Source: Enterococcus xiangfangensis (GTDB taxonomy: Bacteria > Bacillota > Bacilli > Lactobacillales > Enterococcaceae). Taken from it: a stretch of DNA of 64,000 nucleotides. A model generated the notes under the pieces. It had not been told where the DNA came from, made no database searches, and saw nothing but the letters and a program-made list of their open reading frames with translations. Numbering within the stretch: the first letter of the stretch is position 1; every line of letters begins with the position of its first letter. The stretch is from contig NZ_BJDX01000010.1 in assembly GCF_005405365.1 (NCBI RefSeq), forward strand, positions 62,001 to 126,000, in the 5' to 3' direction. The position numbers were made by a program, and so were the translations under genes. Shown here in pieces: positions 1 to 9,203 of this stretch.

Positions 1-362
1 GCGCAGATGATTGGATCGCTCGTCAACGTCGTCTCTGGAATGATATGAATGAAAAACGATGTTAAAAAAACAGTGATGAAAGTGAAGATCGTAAACTTAT
101 GACCAATCTTGAACCAAGCTAAGAAAAAAAGCGGCACATTGATCAAAAAGAGCGTCACAGATACCGGTACGGTAAAACCGATGACTCGATGCGATAAAGT
201 GGTCAAGATTTGGGCAAATCCAGTGGCTCCGCTGGAATAGATATGACCTGGCTGGTAAAAAAAGTTCACGGCAATCGCCGCTAAAAATGCATAAACAACT
301 GCGACAGATAATCGGGTGGCATAATCATGGTGCGGCCAGCCTTCTATCTTCTTTTTCATCAT
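1..362 (-). CDS. YitT family membrane protein (N-terminal part, cut by window edge)
   Basis: The reading frame opens with two adjacent ATG codons at 362-357 and stays open to base 1, giving about 120 residues of an incomplete protein. It begins MMKKKIEGW, followed by a first membrane segment (LSVAVVYAFLAAIAVNFFY), then the YitT-like stretch GHIYSSGATGFAQIL with a Gly-rich loop, and two further hydrophobic segments. This matches the N-terminus of YitT/DUF2179 proteins, multi-pass membrane proteins of unknown biochemical role. The C-terminal cytoplasmic DUF2179 domain would lie outside the window. It is transcribed in the same direction as hisS-aspS but is separated from aspS by a terminator-like hairpin. 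Family assignment is fairly secure; function is not known. Confidence 0.75.
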   Translation of the reverse strand, partial: MMKKKIEGWPHHDYATRLSVAVVYAFLAAIAVNFFYQPGHIYSSGATGFAQILTTLSHRVIGFTVPVSVTLFLINVPLFFLAWFKIGHKFTIFTFITVFLTSFFIHIIPETTLTSDPIIC

Positions 363-410
363 GTTATTCTCGCCTCATTTCAAAATTTCACTCACATTAT
401 ACGTATTCCT

Positions 411-450
411 AAGAAAAAAAGAAAGCACCTGCCACAAAGGAAGGCGCTTA
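411..450 (-). terminator. Terminator after aspS
   Basis: Read on the minus strand, an imperfect GC-rich stem (AGCGCCTTCC paired with GGCAGGTGCT) is followed by a run of T residues, just past the aspS stop codon. Confidence 0.6.
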
Positions 451-463
451 TCTTAGTGTTTTC

Positions 464-2236
464 TTATTCTTCTACTTTCGTAACGTCGATGCTCAATTCG
501 TAAAGTTGCAATGGAGAAACTGTACTTGGTGCATCTGACATTGGATCAGCAGCTTTTCCGTTTTTAGGAAAGGCAATCACTTCACGAATATTGTCTTCAC
601 CTGCTAGCAACATCGCAAAACGATCTAGCCCAAGAGCGATCCCGCCGATTGGAGGGAATCCATAATCCAATGCTTCTAATAAGAAACCAAATTGTTCATT
701 GGCACTTTCACGAGTGAAACCTAGTGTTTCAAAGACTTGTTCTTGCAATTCACGTGTATTGATACGTAGTGAACCACCACCCAATTCATAACCGTTCAAG
801 ACGATATCATACGCTTGCGCGTAAACTTTTTCTGGATGATCCTTCAAGTTAGGGATATCTTTTTCCATCGGCATTGTAAATGGATGGTGTGCAGAAACAT
901 AGCGGCCTAATTCTTGATCAAATTCAAATTGTGGCCAATCTACGACCCACAAATAGTCAAAGCAATCTTCATCGATCAAACCAAGTTCTTTTCCGACTTT
1001 TGAACGAACTGCGCCTAACGCAGTTACGGCTGTTAAAAATTGATCCGCAGCGAACATCAACACATCGCCTGCTTCAGCATTTGTTGCTTGTTTCAATTCT
1101 TCACTGACACCGCCCATAAATTTCGCGATTGGTCCAGTTAATTCGCCATTTTCATCGACTTTAATCCAAGCCAATCCTTTTGCACCGAATTGTCCGACAA
1201 ATTGGCCCAAACGATCCAATTCTTTACGTGAATATTTGTCGGCTGCGTCTTTTGCATTCAACGCTTTTACGACACCGCCATTATCAGATGCCATGCGGAA
1301 GACTTTAAATTCAGTCGCTGCAGCAATTTCTGTTACATCGATCAGTTCCATCTCAAAACGAGTATCCGGTTTGTCTGAACCGTAACGTTCCATCGCTTCA
1401 TCCCAAGTGATCCGTGGAAACGGCAATGTCACTTCTACGCCGCGAACATCTTTCATAACTTGTGCGATCATCGCTTCTGTATATTCTTGGATTTCTTCAG
1501 CGGTTAAAAAGCTTGTTTCAATATCAATTTGAGTAAATTCTGGTTGACGGTCTCCACGTAAATCTTCATCACGGAAACAACGAACGATTTGATAATAGCG
1601 GTCAAAGCCAGCTGTCATCAATAACTGTTTCAAAATTTGCGGTGATTGCGGCAATGCGTAAAAATGACCGGCATGGACACGTGAGGGTACTAAATAATCA
1701 CGGGCACCTTCTGGCGTAGATTTTGCTAAGTAAGGTGTTTCAATATCTAAGAAATCATTGCCATCTAAGAAACGACGAACAGATTGTGTCAAACGGTGAC
1801 GCATCATTAGATTTTGTGTCATTTTTGGACGACGCAAGTCCATATAACGATATTTCAAACGAACTTCGTCGCTGATATTTTGTTCATCTTCAATTGAAAA
1901 CGGCGGTGTTTTGGCGCTGTTCAGAATCGTGATAGCTTCTCCCTTGACTTCGAAATCACCGGTTGCCATTTTTTTGTTCACAGAACCTGCATCACGACGA
2001 ATGACCGTTCCTGTGATTTCAACAACAAATTCACTGCGACATTGATCCGCGATTTCCCAAGCTTCTTTTGATTCAGCCGGATTGAAGACCACTTGTACCA
2101 CGCCTTCACGGTCACGTAGATCGATAAAAATCAATCCGCCTAAGTCACGACGTTTTTGAACCCATCCTTTTAATGTTACTTTTTGATCTAAATATTTATC
2201 GGACACACGTCCGCAGTAGACTGTACGTCTAGCCAT
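464..2236 (-). CDS. aspS: Aspartyl-tRNA synthetase (class IIb)
   Basis: Cytoplasmic enzyme charging tRNA-Asp with aspartate using ATP. The 590-residue length is that of bacterial AspRS. An N-terminal OB-fold anticodon-binding domain occupies roughly residues 1-105. Class II motif 2 is seen near 216-238 ([19 protein letters not shown]), and motif 3 near the C-terminus ([13 protein letters not shown]). The insertion between motifs 2 and 3 is the GAD domain of bacterial enzymes. The start at 2236 (MARRT) is preferred over an upstream in-frame GTG because an AAGGAG box lies the correct distance before it. It is the second gene after hisS (about 118 bp gap), and the shared T-box leader upstream of hisS probably controls both. 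A bacterial enzyme of this type could be discriminating or non-discriminating; I cannot tell which. Confidence 0.97.
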   Translation of the reverse strand: MARRTVYCGRVSDKYLDQKVTLKGWVQKRRDLGGLIFIDLRDREGVVQVVFNPAESKEAWEIADQCRSEFVVEITGTVIRRDAGSVNKKMATGDFEVKGEAITILNSAKTPPFSIEDEQNISDEVRLKYRYMDLRRPKMTQNLMMRHRLTQSVRRFLDGNDFLDIETPYLAKSTPEGARDYLVPSRVHAGHFYALPQSPQILKQLLMTAGFDRYYQIVRCFRDEDLRGDRQPEFTQIDIETSFLTAEEIQEYTEAMIAQVMKDVRGVEVTLPFPRITWDEAMERYGSDKPDTRFEMELIDVTEIAAATEFKVFRMASDNGGVVKALNAKDAADKYSRKELDRLGQFVGQFGAKGLAWIKVDENGELTGPIAKFMGGVSEELKQATNAEAGDVLMFAADQFLTAVTALGAVRSKVGKELGLIDEDCFDYLWVVDWPQFEFDQELGRYVSAHHPFTMPMEKDIPNLKDHPEKVYAQAYDIVLNGYELGGGSLRINTRELQEQVFETLGFTRESANEQFGFLLEALDYGFPPIGGIALGLDRFAMLLAGEDNIREVIAFPKNGKAADPMSDAPSTVSPLQLYELSIDVTKVEE

Positions 2237-2354
2237 TTTTCCCACTCCTTCATCTTTTGTGAATATTTCTATTTTTTCAAGAAAAAACAGAAGAATTTTT
2301 ATCCCGTGTATTACTGTTTGAATGAGACAAAATCATTTACGTCTCATTTGATCA

Positions 2355-3653
2355 TTAGTCGAATTTTGGTGCCGTCATTTTGTCATAGATTGCCGCAAAG
2401 TCTTCGTATACTTCTGCCAAAGAAAAAGTTTTCTCTTCGCGAGTCGCTGAGTCTTTGACATTGATCACACCTTTGGTCAATTCTTCTTCGCCTAAAGTTA
2501 AAACTAATTTCGCATTTTCTTTATCAGCCGTTTTGAATTGGGCTTTGGCTTTTCTTCCCATGAAATCGCGATCAGCAGAGAAACCGAAGCCACGAATCGT
2601 TTGAACGACTTTCAATGTTTCTAGATTCGTGCTCTCGCCAAGACCAACCACATAAGCATCCAAGCTAGCAGCACTTGGGATCATTACATCTTCTTGTTCT
2701 AATGTTAAAAGAATTCGTTCGATCCCCATCGCAAAACCGATACCTGGTGTTTCAGGACCGCCAAGCTCTTCAACCAATCCATCATAACGTCCACCGCCGC
2801 AAATAGTCGTTTGTGCGCCCATTCCCGGTGCGTCGCTCATGATTTCAAAAATCGTATGATTATAGTAATCTAATCCGCGAACCATACGATGATCGATTTC
2901 ATAAGGAATAGCTAAATATTCCAATGTTTTTGTGACACCTTCAAAATATGTTTTCGCATAATCGCTTAAATAGTCCAAAATACTTGGTGCATTCGCGACG
3001 ATTGGCTGATCCTTGCGATCTTTACTGTCTAATACCCGCAATGGATTTTCATGTAAACGACGGCGTGAATCTTCGCTCAACGCTTCTTCGTGCGCTTCAA
3101 GATACGTGATCAATGCTTCACGATAATTTATCCGTGTTTCTTTGTCGCCTAATGAATTGATTACTAACCGCAATTGGCTGATTCCCAACTGTTTGAAGAA
3201 ATCCATCGCCATTGCCATCACTTCGACATCTAGACTAGGATTTTCGCTGCCAAAAGCTTCAACTCCGATTTGATGAAATTGACGCAGCCGTCCTTTTTGC
3301 GGACGTTCATAACGAAACATCGGACCAGTGTAATAAACTTTGTAAGGTTTTCTAAATTCCGGACCATATAATTTATTTTCTACATATGCTCGAACAATCG
3401 GTGCCGTACCTTCAGGACGAAGAGTCACATGACGTTCCCCTTTGTCATAAAAATCGTACATTTCTTTTGATACGATATCCGTCGTATCTCCTACACTGCG
3501 AGCTATCACTTCATAATGTTCAAAAATCGGCGTGCGGATCTCTTGATATTGGTAATCATTAAATACTAAACGTGCCGTCTCTTCGACAAACTGCCACTTT
3601 TCACTTTCTCCTGGTAAAATATCATTGGTCCCTTTTGGTCGCTGATAACTCAT
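2355..3653 (-). CDS. hisS: Histidyl-tRNA synthetase (class IIa)
   Basis: Charges tRNA-His in the cytoplasm. At 432 residues it has normal bacterial length. It starts [16 protein letters not shown], the typical HisRS N-terminus. Motif 2 is visible as [19 protein letters not shown] (about 108-126), the HisA-type signature as [12 protein letters not shown] (about 260), and the Gly-rich motif 3 region as [14 protein letters not shown] and [11 protein letters not shown]. An anticodon-binding domain fills the last 100 residues. The start ATG has a GGAG box 7-8 bases upstream. First gene of hisS-aspS, with a T-box leader about 230 bp upstream. Confidence 0.97.
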   Translation of the reverse strand: MSYQRPKGTNDILPGESEKWQFVEETARLVFNDYQYQEIRTPIFEHYEVIARSVGDTTDIVSKEMYDFYDKGERHVTLRPEGTAPIVRAYVENKLYGPEFRKPYKVYYTGPMFRYERPQKGRLRQFHQIGVEAFGSENPSLDVEVMAMAMDFFKQLGISQLRLVINSLGDKETRINYREALITYLEAHEEALSEDSRRRLHENPLRVLDSKDRKDQPIVANAPSILDYLSDYAKTYFEGVTKTLEYLAIPYEIDHRMVRGLDYYNHTIFEIMSDAPGMGAQTTICGGGRYDGLVEELGGPETPGIGFAMGIERILLTLEQEDVMIPSAASLDAYVVGLGESTNLETLKVVQTIRGFGFSADRDFMGRKAKAQFKTADKENAKLVLTLGEEELTKGVINVKDSATREEKTFSLAEVYEDFAAIYDKMTAPKFD

Positions 3654-3883
3654 GGTTTATCTCCTTTTTCATTTTTATGTATTTGACTCATCATAAAATC
3701 TATTCTACTAAATCGATCTCGTTTGATACAAAAAGTACGATCAACAGCTCACTCATCGTTGCAGTCATCATTTTTCCAAAACTAAAAACTGGCGGTTCCT
3801 TCCCACGCAGATCATTCCGTTAATAGCGCAAGTAATTCTATCTAAGATGAATAGCTTACGATCTTCTACACTACAAAACCGAA

Positions 3884-4128
3884 AAAAAGCCCTTGTTCGA
3901 ATTGAACAAGGGCGAAAATCATCGCGGTACCACCTATTTTTAAAAAGAGTCTCACTCTTTTTCTTTAGCAATTAACGCTTGCGTAACGGAGCGGCTTTGC
4001 ACGCGCTCATCTCCAGACTGTCTTTCAATTACTCTTTACGAAATTGCTTTCAGCCGAGGCAATTTTTTCTGTACGTTTTTTCGTAATTTACTAGTTCCTT
4101 CATAGATATTTCATTGATGTTTTTACCT
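3884..4128 (-). promoter_or_regulatory. T-box riboswitch leader of hisS-aspS, Asp (GAC) specifier candidate
   Basis: On the minus strand the leader contains the canonical T-box AGGTGGTACCGCG (3923-3935), which overlaps an antiterminator and is followed by a strong terminator (GCCCTTGTTC/GAACAAGGGC plus T run, about 3884-3913). Upstream are the stem I marks: an AGTA motif, the GGCTG apical loop region, and a specifier loop reading TGAAAGACAG. With the usual spacing (GAA, one base, codon, purine) the specifier is GAC, at 4022-4020, an aspartate codon. Uncharged tRNA would stabilise the antiterminator and allow read-through into hisS and aspS. About 230 bp of untranslated sequence lies between the terminator and the hisS start, and I see no gene there. 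Confidence 0.88.
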
Positions 4129-4134
4129 CTTACT

Positions 4135-4163
4135 AAGCTACTAAAAAAAGGTCTGAAAGTCAA
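4135..4163 (-). promoter_or_regulatory. Sigma-A promoter of the hisS-aspS T-box leader
   Basis: Minus-strand TTGACT (-35, 4163-4158), a 17-bp spacer and TAGCTT (-10, 4140-4135). The inferred transcription start is near 4128, immediately ahead of the T-box stem I. Confidence 0.65.
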
Positions 4164-4288
4164 GCGGTTTTCCTATCATAAATTAAAAAGGAGCAAGAAT
4201 ATTCGCTTTTTTTAACCGTTTATTTTAGACTAAATTAGAAAGACCGCTTCGTTAAGGAAGCGAATAAACACAGGGGAGCGAATAATAA

Positions 4289-5224
4289 ATGACAGATGTT
4301 CAAATTGGAAAATCACAAGTTTATGCAAGTTCTTTGGGTTTAGGAACAAATGCTGTAGGCGGACACAATCTCTATCCAGATCTATCTGAAACTATGGGAA
4401 AAGACGTGATTCGGACTGCCCTTAACAATGGGATCACCTTATTAGACACTGCTTTTTCTTATGGTCACGGTCGCTCAGAAGAATTGATCGGCGAGGTCTT
4501 GCAAGAAGAAGCATTTGATCGTTCTCGAGTAATTATAGCGACCAAAGCAGCTCACGATCTGCAACAAGATGGAAAATTCAATAACTCGCCCGAATTTCTC
4601 CAAAACGCTGTTGAAGCAGCGTTGCAAAGACTGCAAACAGATTATATCGATATTTTCTATATCCATTTTCCAGATGAAACGACACCTAAAAACGAAGCAG
4701 TCGCCGCACTACACAAATTAAAAGAAGCAGGCAAGATCCGTGCGATCGGCGTTTCAAATTTTTCATTAGCACAATTAAAAGAAGCCAATCAAGACGGCTA
4801 TGTCGATATTGTGGAAGATCGGTTCAGTTTGATCCACCGCGAACACGAAAAAGATCTGTTTCCTTATTTAAAAGCAAATAAAATCAGTTTCGTTCCATAT
4901 TATCCACTGGACTCTGGTCTATTGACTGGAAAATACAGTGAAGAAACTCACTTTGCTGCAAGTGACCTTCGTAGCAAAAATCCAGATTTTAAAGGCCCAC
5001 GCTTTAAAGAAATCATTACTAAAGTGGACCAATTGAAACCACTCGCAAAAGACTACGATGCGACCGTTACACAATTAGTTTTGGCTTGGTATTTAAAACA
5101 TCCACAAATCGATGTAGTAATCCCTGGTGCAAAACGTCCTGACCAAGTAGCGACAAATGCTAAAGCGGTGGATATCCAACTAACTGCTGCAGATTTTGAC
5201 AAGATCGATCAACTATTTAAATAG
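4289..5224 (+). CDS. Aldo/keto reductase
   Basis: A 311-residue (beta/alpha)8-barrel NAD(P)H-dependent oxidoreductase. The aldo/keto reductase tetrad can be picked out: Asp in LLDTAFSYGHG, Tyr in the same segment, Lys in VIIATKAA, and His in IDIFYIHFPD. The C-terminal cofactor-binding stretch reads VVIPGAKRPDQV. The closest recognisable type is the YqkF/YhdN-like bacterial group; the substrate cannot be inferred. The start ATG follows GGGGAG. It is a single gene: the T-box unit diverges upstream and a strong terminator follows. Confidence 0.9.
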   Translation: MTDVQIGKSQVYASSLGLGTNAVGGHNLYPDLSETMGKDVIRTALNNGITLLDTAFSYGHGRSEELIGEVLQEEAFDRSRVIIATKAAHDLQQDGKFNNSPEFLQNAVEAALQRLQTDYIDIFYIHFPDETTPKNEAVAALHKLKEAGKIRAIGVSNFSLAQLKEANQDGYVDIVEDRFSLIHREHEKDLFPYLKANKISFVPYYPLDSGLLTGKYSEETHFAASDLRSKNPDFKGPRFKEIITKVDQLKPLAKDYDATVTQLVLAWYLKHPQIDVVIPGAKRPDQVATNAKAVDIQLTAADFDKIDQLFK

Positions 5225-5227
5225 AAG

Positions 5228-5292
5228 AAACCTGTGATCATTGCACCCTTAAAAGTCAAACTTTTGAGGGACAAGCGATCACAGGTTTTTTA
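5228..5292 (+). terminator. Terminator after aldo/keto reductase
   Basis: AAACCTGTGATC and GATCACAGGTTTTTT pair perfectly across an inner smaller hairpin and end in a T run just after the stop codon. Confidence 0.85.
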
Positions 5293-5303
5293 TAAAAAAT
5301 CTG

Positions 5304-6275
5304 CTACAATTTTTGATTTACACAATTTTTTTCTTCACCGGCTAAAAAAGCACGCAGATTGTCTACGGCAATTTCCATCAGCCGTTGTCGTGTTTCCACA
5401 GGAGCCCAGGCGATATGCGGTGTAATGAAACAATTTTTAGCGTGTAGTAACGGATTTTCTTTACTCATGGGTTCTTTCGAAACTACATCGACTCCCGCCG
5501 CATAAATTTTTTCTTTGTTTAAAGCTGCTGCTACCGCGACTTCATCTAGCAAACCACCCCGAGCGGTATTCAATAAGATCACACCAGTTTTCATCTGCTG
5601 GATTGCCGCCTGATCGATCATTTTCGTTGTTTCAGCTGTTTGTGGAACGTGCAAACTAATGATGTCAGCTTGTTGATACAATTCGTTTAATGTGACCTGC
5701 TTTGCCCAGACTGCTTGCGCTTGTTTGGGACGGTGGTTCCAGTAGATGACTTTCAGATTGAATGCATGAGCAATCTTAGCCGTTGCCTGGGCAATTTCGC
5801 CATAACCAATCAAGCCGATTGTTTTTCCTTGCAACTCCATCAACGGCGTTTTCCAATACGTAAAATCTTGGCTGTTTTGCCATGCTCCTTGATGAACGGA
5901 CATACTGTGCAGCCCCACTTGGTTAGCAATTTCCAATAATAGCGCAAATGTAAATTGTGCCACAGCAGCCGTTCCGTATGACGGAATATTTGTGACTAAG
6001 ATTCCTCGTCTGCTCGCTGCGGCAAGGTCTACTACATTGTAGCCAGTTGCTAACACTCCGATGTATTTTACTTGCGGCACAGCTTGCAATACTACTTCAT
6101 CAATCGGTGTTTTATTCGTCAAGATCACCTCGGCTTGACCGATTCGTTCAATGATTTCTTGTTTATTCGTATACGACGTGCGATCATAGGTCTCTATTTC
6201 TCCAAATTTTTCAAAAGCTTTCCAAGTCAGATCACCCGGATTTAACGCATAGCCATCTAGTACAACGATTTTCAT
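5304..6275 (-). CDS. D-isomer-specific 2-hydroxyacid dehydrogenase
   Basis: A 323-residue NAD-dependent dehydrogenase interconverting a 2-keto acid and a D-2-hydroxy acid. The Rossmann motif GLIGYGEIAQ is near 145. The catalytic triad positions are visible: Arg in LLNTARGGLLDE, Glu in VVSKEPMSKENPL, His in FITPHIAWAP. The overall look is that of the glycerate/hydroxypyruvate dehydrogenase subgroup rather than lactate dehydrogenase LdhD or VanH, but the substrate is uncertain. ATG at 6275 was chosen (MKIVVLDGY) because a GAGGGGG box sits upstream; an in-frame GTG five codons earlier overlaps that box. Flanked by terminators on both sides, so probably monocistronic. Confidence 0.88.
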   Translation of the reverse strand: MKIVVLDGYALNPGDLTWKAFEKFGEIETYDRTSYTNKQEIIERIGQAEVILTNKTPIDEVVLQAVPQVKYIGVLATGYNVVDLAAASRRGILVTNIPSYGTAAVAQFTFALLLEIANQVGLHSMSVHQGAWQNSQDFTYWKTPLMELQGKTIGLIGYGEIAQATAKIAHAFNLKVIYWNHRPKQAQAVWAKQVTLNELYQQADIISLHVPQTAETTKMIDQAAIQQMKTGVILLNTARGGLLDEVAVAAALNKEKIYAAGVDVVSKEPMSKENPLLHAKNCFITPHIAWAPVETRQRLMEIAVDNLRAFLAGEEKNCVNQKL

Positions 6276-6318
6276 TGAAATCCCCCTCACATCCTATGAC
6301 TATTCTACCAATCTTTTT

Positions 6319-6368
6319 CAAAAAAAAACAAGTCTGAGATGATCAATCAAATTTGATTGACCTTCTCA
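6319..6368 (-). terminator. Terminator after proS
   Basis: Minus-strand hairpin GAGAAGGTCAATCAA / TTGATTGATCATCTC (one mismatched pair), followed shortly by a run of nine T. It lies about 140 bp beyond the proS stop; nothing coding is evident between. Confidence 0.7.
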
Positions 6369-6505
6369 AACTCTAAGAATATAACCGCACAGATCAACCT
6401 AGGAAACCAAATTCCCGACCGTTCTGCTTACTGGTGGCTGATTGATAAAACAGTAATTGCAAAAAATTTTTGATAAATTGGCGATGCTGTGCGGACTTCC
6501 TCAAA

Positions 6506-7945
6506 TTAATACGCGCGTGCGATCCAAACCGTATATTTCGCTGGCTTCCCGCTAACGATATCGACCGTTTTTTCAACAGGCGGGTTAAACGGAATATTTC
6601 TAGTTGTAAAGCCAGTTTCTTCTTTGATCTTAGCTTCGGTTTCTTCCGTACCATCCCAACCAATTAAAACGAACCCTGGTGTTTCACCTGATTCTTTGGC
6701 TTGTTCGATATGAGCTTTTAATTCATCTAACGTATCGATATCCGTATGTTCATTTTCACCGTAGCGTTTTTGTGCGCTTTCGAATAAACGCGTTTGCATG
6801 ATATCTAATTGTTCGACGATGTACTCTTCAATGCCTTCTAATGAAACAGATTCTTTGTCTTCTAGATCACGCATTTTGATAACAGCTTGATTGTTTTTCA
6901 AATCACGCGGGCCAAATTCAACTCGTAACGGTGCCCCTTTTAATTCCCATTCGTTAAATTTGAAACCTGGTGTGTTGTCTGTTTCATCGATTCGAACGCG
7001 TAAACCTTTCTCAACTAATGCTGCTTTCAGTTCATGCAAACGATCCAAAATAGCTGGTTGTTTTTGCCAAGGGCCAACTGGAATTAAGATTACTTGCGTT
7101 GGTGCAACTTTTGGCGGTAAAACCAATCCTTGTTCGTCGCCATGAACCATGATCAATGAACCAATCAAACGAGTTGAGATTCCCCAAGATGTTGTATATG
7201 CATATTCATGTTCATTGTTGCGATTCAAGAATTTAATATCAAACGCTTCTGCAAAGTTTTGACCAAGGTAATGAGACGTTCCTGCTTGGACGGCTTTTCC
7301 GTCACGCATCATTGCCTCGACAGAATACGTATCTACCGCACCAGCAAAACGTTCAGACGGCGTTTTCTGTCCGCGATAAACAGGGATTGCCAATGTATTT
7401 TCAATTAGATCAGCATAAGCTTCTAAAGCGCTCATCGTCCGTACACGAGCGGCTTCTTCAGAATCATGGGCAGTATGCCCTTCTTGCCATAAGAACTCAG
7501 AAGTTCGTAAAAATGGCATTGTTTTTTTCTCCCAACGGAAAACATTTGCCCATTGGTTGATTTCATAAGGAAGATCACGGTAAGAATTGATCCAGTTAGA
7601 AAAAGCATCGCCGATCAATGTTTCGGATGTTGGCCGTAATGCATAAGGCTCTTCTAATTCTTCATCCCCAACTTTAGTCAACCAAGGCAATTCTGGTGCA
7701 AAACCTTCTACGTGTTCTTCTTCTTTTTCTAGGAAATGTTTAGGAATCAGCATTGGGAAGTAGACATTGCGGATATCTTGTGTTCGCAACCATTTGTTGA
7801 AATCTTCTTGAATATGTTCCCAAAGTTCATAGCCGTCAGCTTTAAAAATGATACAACCGCGAACAGGTGAATAATCCATCAAGTCAGCTTTTTGAATCGT
7901 TTGTAAATACCATTTTGAAAAATCTTCTTTTTGTAAGTTTGTCAT
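6506..7945 (-). CDS. proS: Prolyl-tRNA synthetase, short archaeal/eukaryal-type (ProRS type 3)
   Basis: Charges tRNA-Pro. At 479 residues it lacks the editing (INS) insertion of the roughly 570-residue bacterial ProRS. Its motifs are of the archaeal/eukaryal group: LRPTSETLIGDAFSNW, then FRWEKK-TMPFLRTSEFLWQ-EGHTAH (motif 2, about 145-170), then SWGISTRLIGSLIMVHGD (motif 3). The extra C-terminal domain ends VWIARAY, the ending typical of this class. The gene has its own T-box leader and is monocistronic. Many Firmicutes carry a canonical ProRS elsewhere, so this could be a second, inducible enzyme; the window cannot show whether another copy exists. The start ATG (MTNLQKEDF) follows AGGAGG. 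Confidence 0.95.
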   Translation of the reverse strand: MTNLQKEDFSKWYLQTIQKADLMDYSPVRGCIIFKADGYELWEHIQEDFNKWLRTQDIRNVYFPMLIPKHFLEKEEEHVEGFAPELPWLTKVGDEELEEPYALRPTSETLIGDAFSNWINSYRDLPYEINQWANVFRWEKKTMPFLRTSEFLWQEGHTAHDSEEAARVRTMSALEAYADLIENTLAIPVYRGQKTPSERFAGAVDTYSVEAMMRDGKAVQAGTSHYLGQNFAEAFDIKFLNRNNEHEYAYTTSWGISTRLIGSLIMVHGDEQGLVLPPKVAPTQVILIPVGPWQKQPAILDRLHELKAALVEKGLRVRIDETDNTPGFKFNEWELKGAPLRVEFGPRDLKNNQAVIKMRDLEDKESVSLEGIEEYIVEQLDIMQTRLFESAQKRYGENEHTDIDTLDELKAHIEQAKESGETPGFVLIGWDGTEETEAKIKEETGFTTRNIPFNPPVEKTVDIVSGKPAKYTVWIARAY

Positions 7946-7971
7946 TCATGCATCCTCCTAAAAATAAAAAT

Positions 7972-8205
7972 AAAAAAACCGTTCCATCCCTACAACTGTA
8001 AGGACGAAACGGATAATTTCGCGGTACCACCTTGCTTGGTCAAATCTTATTGACCCAACTTTCAGCTCTAATAACGCTAGAGTCGCGTGCTGCTTTCGCA
8101 TCAATCTTCTCTGGTAGGTTCATAAATCTCAGTGGGCACGTTGATCTTTCAGCCGGTGAATCAACTCTCTGCTGCCGATAAAATTTATTACTATTCCAAA
8201 TGCTT
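7972..8205 (-). promoter_or_regulatory. T-box riboswitch leader of proS
   Basis: Minus strand: canonical T-box AGGTGGTACCGCG (8032-8020), then a terminator stem CCGTTTCGTCC.../...GGATGGAACGG with a T run (about 8013-7972). Stem I carries AGTA, AGAGAG and the GGCTG element. The specifier loop reads ATGAACCTACCAGAG. The helices on either side (ATAAATTT with AGATTTAT, TTTGG with CCAGA) leave GAACCTA as the loop strand. CCT (8118-8116) is the proline codon that fits the gene. A one-base shift, which would match the spacing of the other leaders here, gives CTA (Leu). Confidence 0.9.
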
Positions 8206-8211
8206 ACCATC

Positions 8212-8240
8212 ATCTTAAAGACTTCTCATCAAAATTGCAA
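8212..8240 (-). promoter_or_regulatory. Promoter of the proS T-box leader
   Basis: Minus-strand TTGCAA (8240-8235), 17-bp spacer, TAAGAT (8217-8212). Confidence 0.6.
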
Positions 8241-8261
8241 GCTTAAATTTCAAATTATTTT

Positions 8262-9113
8262 TTAATCTTCTGGAACATACCGTTCTTCCAAACGACTCAT
8301 CCACCAGCCAAGCGCTGCACCTAATACACATAAAATCGCACAACCAACGAAACCAAGGAAGCCGATTCCGCTATAATCCGTTGGGATGATCATCACTGTT
8401 GACGCAAAAACAATTCCTAAAATAAAATGATACATTGCTGTATAAAAACGACTGAATACCCAGTCCATTACTTTTGATAAACTCAAAACAGTGACTAATC
8501 CGCCGATTCCAATCGGAATGATCACACCCATATCAATTGTTTTAAAGCCATCTGCCATCGCTTTGTACATGCCCATATAAACTAAAAAGTTTGAAGGACT
8601 AAGCCCCGGCACGATCAAACCCAACCCGATCAATGCACCAGCGATCATCCACGTGACAAAGTTTTGATCTACGTGACCAAATAAACTTGAACCTTGCCAC
8701 AAGAACCAAAAACCAACGACAAAGCTGATAGCTAAAATAACATAATCTTTTGTTGTGCGACCTTTTTTCCCAGCTTCTTTCCACAGTGCCGGCACTGTAC
8801 CGATAATACAGCCGACAAAAAACCACAACATAATCGTTTCAAATTGCCCTAATAAAAAACTAACCGCAAAAGAAAGGACAAACACCCCCGCGATGCCGCC
8901 TAATCCTACAGGGATAAAAAAGCGCACATTTTCTTTGAAGTTTTTTGTGATATGAGCCAAAAATGAAATGATCCGCTCATAAATACCAAATACCGCCGCC
9001 AAGGCCCCTCCGCTGACCCCTGGCAAAATAAATCCTGAGCCAATGAACATCCCTTTGATAAAGCGCAAAATCCAGTCGCTTTTATTCGGCTGCGTAACCT
9101 TTTCGTTTTCCAT
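8262..9113 (-). CDS. DUF368 membrane protein, probable polyprenyl-phosphate translocase (PopT type)
   Basis: A 283-residue polytopic membrane protein with about 8 hydrophobic segments. The N-terminal signature GMFIGSGFILPGVSGGALA and its internal copy GLGLIVPGLSPSNFL are the duplicated Pro-Gly-Ser motifs of DUF368. Members of this family (PopT) have been reported to recycle undecaprenyl phosphate across the cytoplasmic membrane, alongside DedA-family UptA. That role is transferred from family knowledge. The gene lies between the proS T-box and a hairpin and is probably transcribed alone. Confidence 0.88.
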   Translation of the reverse strand: MENEKVTQPNKSDWILRFIKGMFIGSGFILPGVSGGALAAVFGIYERIISFLAHITKNFKENVRFFIPVGLGGIAGVFVLSFAVSFLLGQFETIMLWFFVGCIIGTVPALWKEAGKKGRTTKDYVILAISFVVGFWFLWQGSSLFGHVDQNFVTWMIAGALIGLGLIVPGLSPSNFLVYMGMYKAMADGFKTIDMGVIIPIGIGGLVTVLSLSKVMDWVFSRFYTAMYHFILGIVFASTVMIIPTDYSGIGFLGFVGCAILCVLGAALGWWMSRLEERYVPED

Positions 9114-9170
9114 AAAAAAATAATCCTCATCTTTCTTTTATATCTTAGCCAGTGTACCGATAAAAAGAAA

Positions 9171-9203
9171 TTGACGCAAGACCCGCTCAAGGTCTTACGT
9201 CAA
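9171..9203 (-). terminator. Long hairpin between the quinone reductase gene and the DUF368 gene
   Basis: TTGACGCAAGACC and GGTCTTACGTCAA pair over 13 positions with one mismatch around a 7-base loop. On the minus strand it is followed by AATTTCTTTTT. It probably terminates the upstream flavoprotein transcript. Because it sits only 58 bp ahead of the DUF368 start, it could also act as an attenuator. Confidence 0.55.

Noticed and set aside
3768-3971. 67-codon frame over the hisS T-box
   Set aside because: It covers the T-box and terminator of the leader, has no RBS, and encodes nothing recognisable; not a leader peptide.
5304-6275. VanH-type D-lactate dehydrogenase
   Set aside because: No van ligase, dipeptidase or regulator nearby, and its motifs look closer to glycerate/hydroxypyruvate dehydrogenases.
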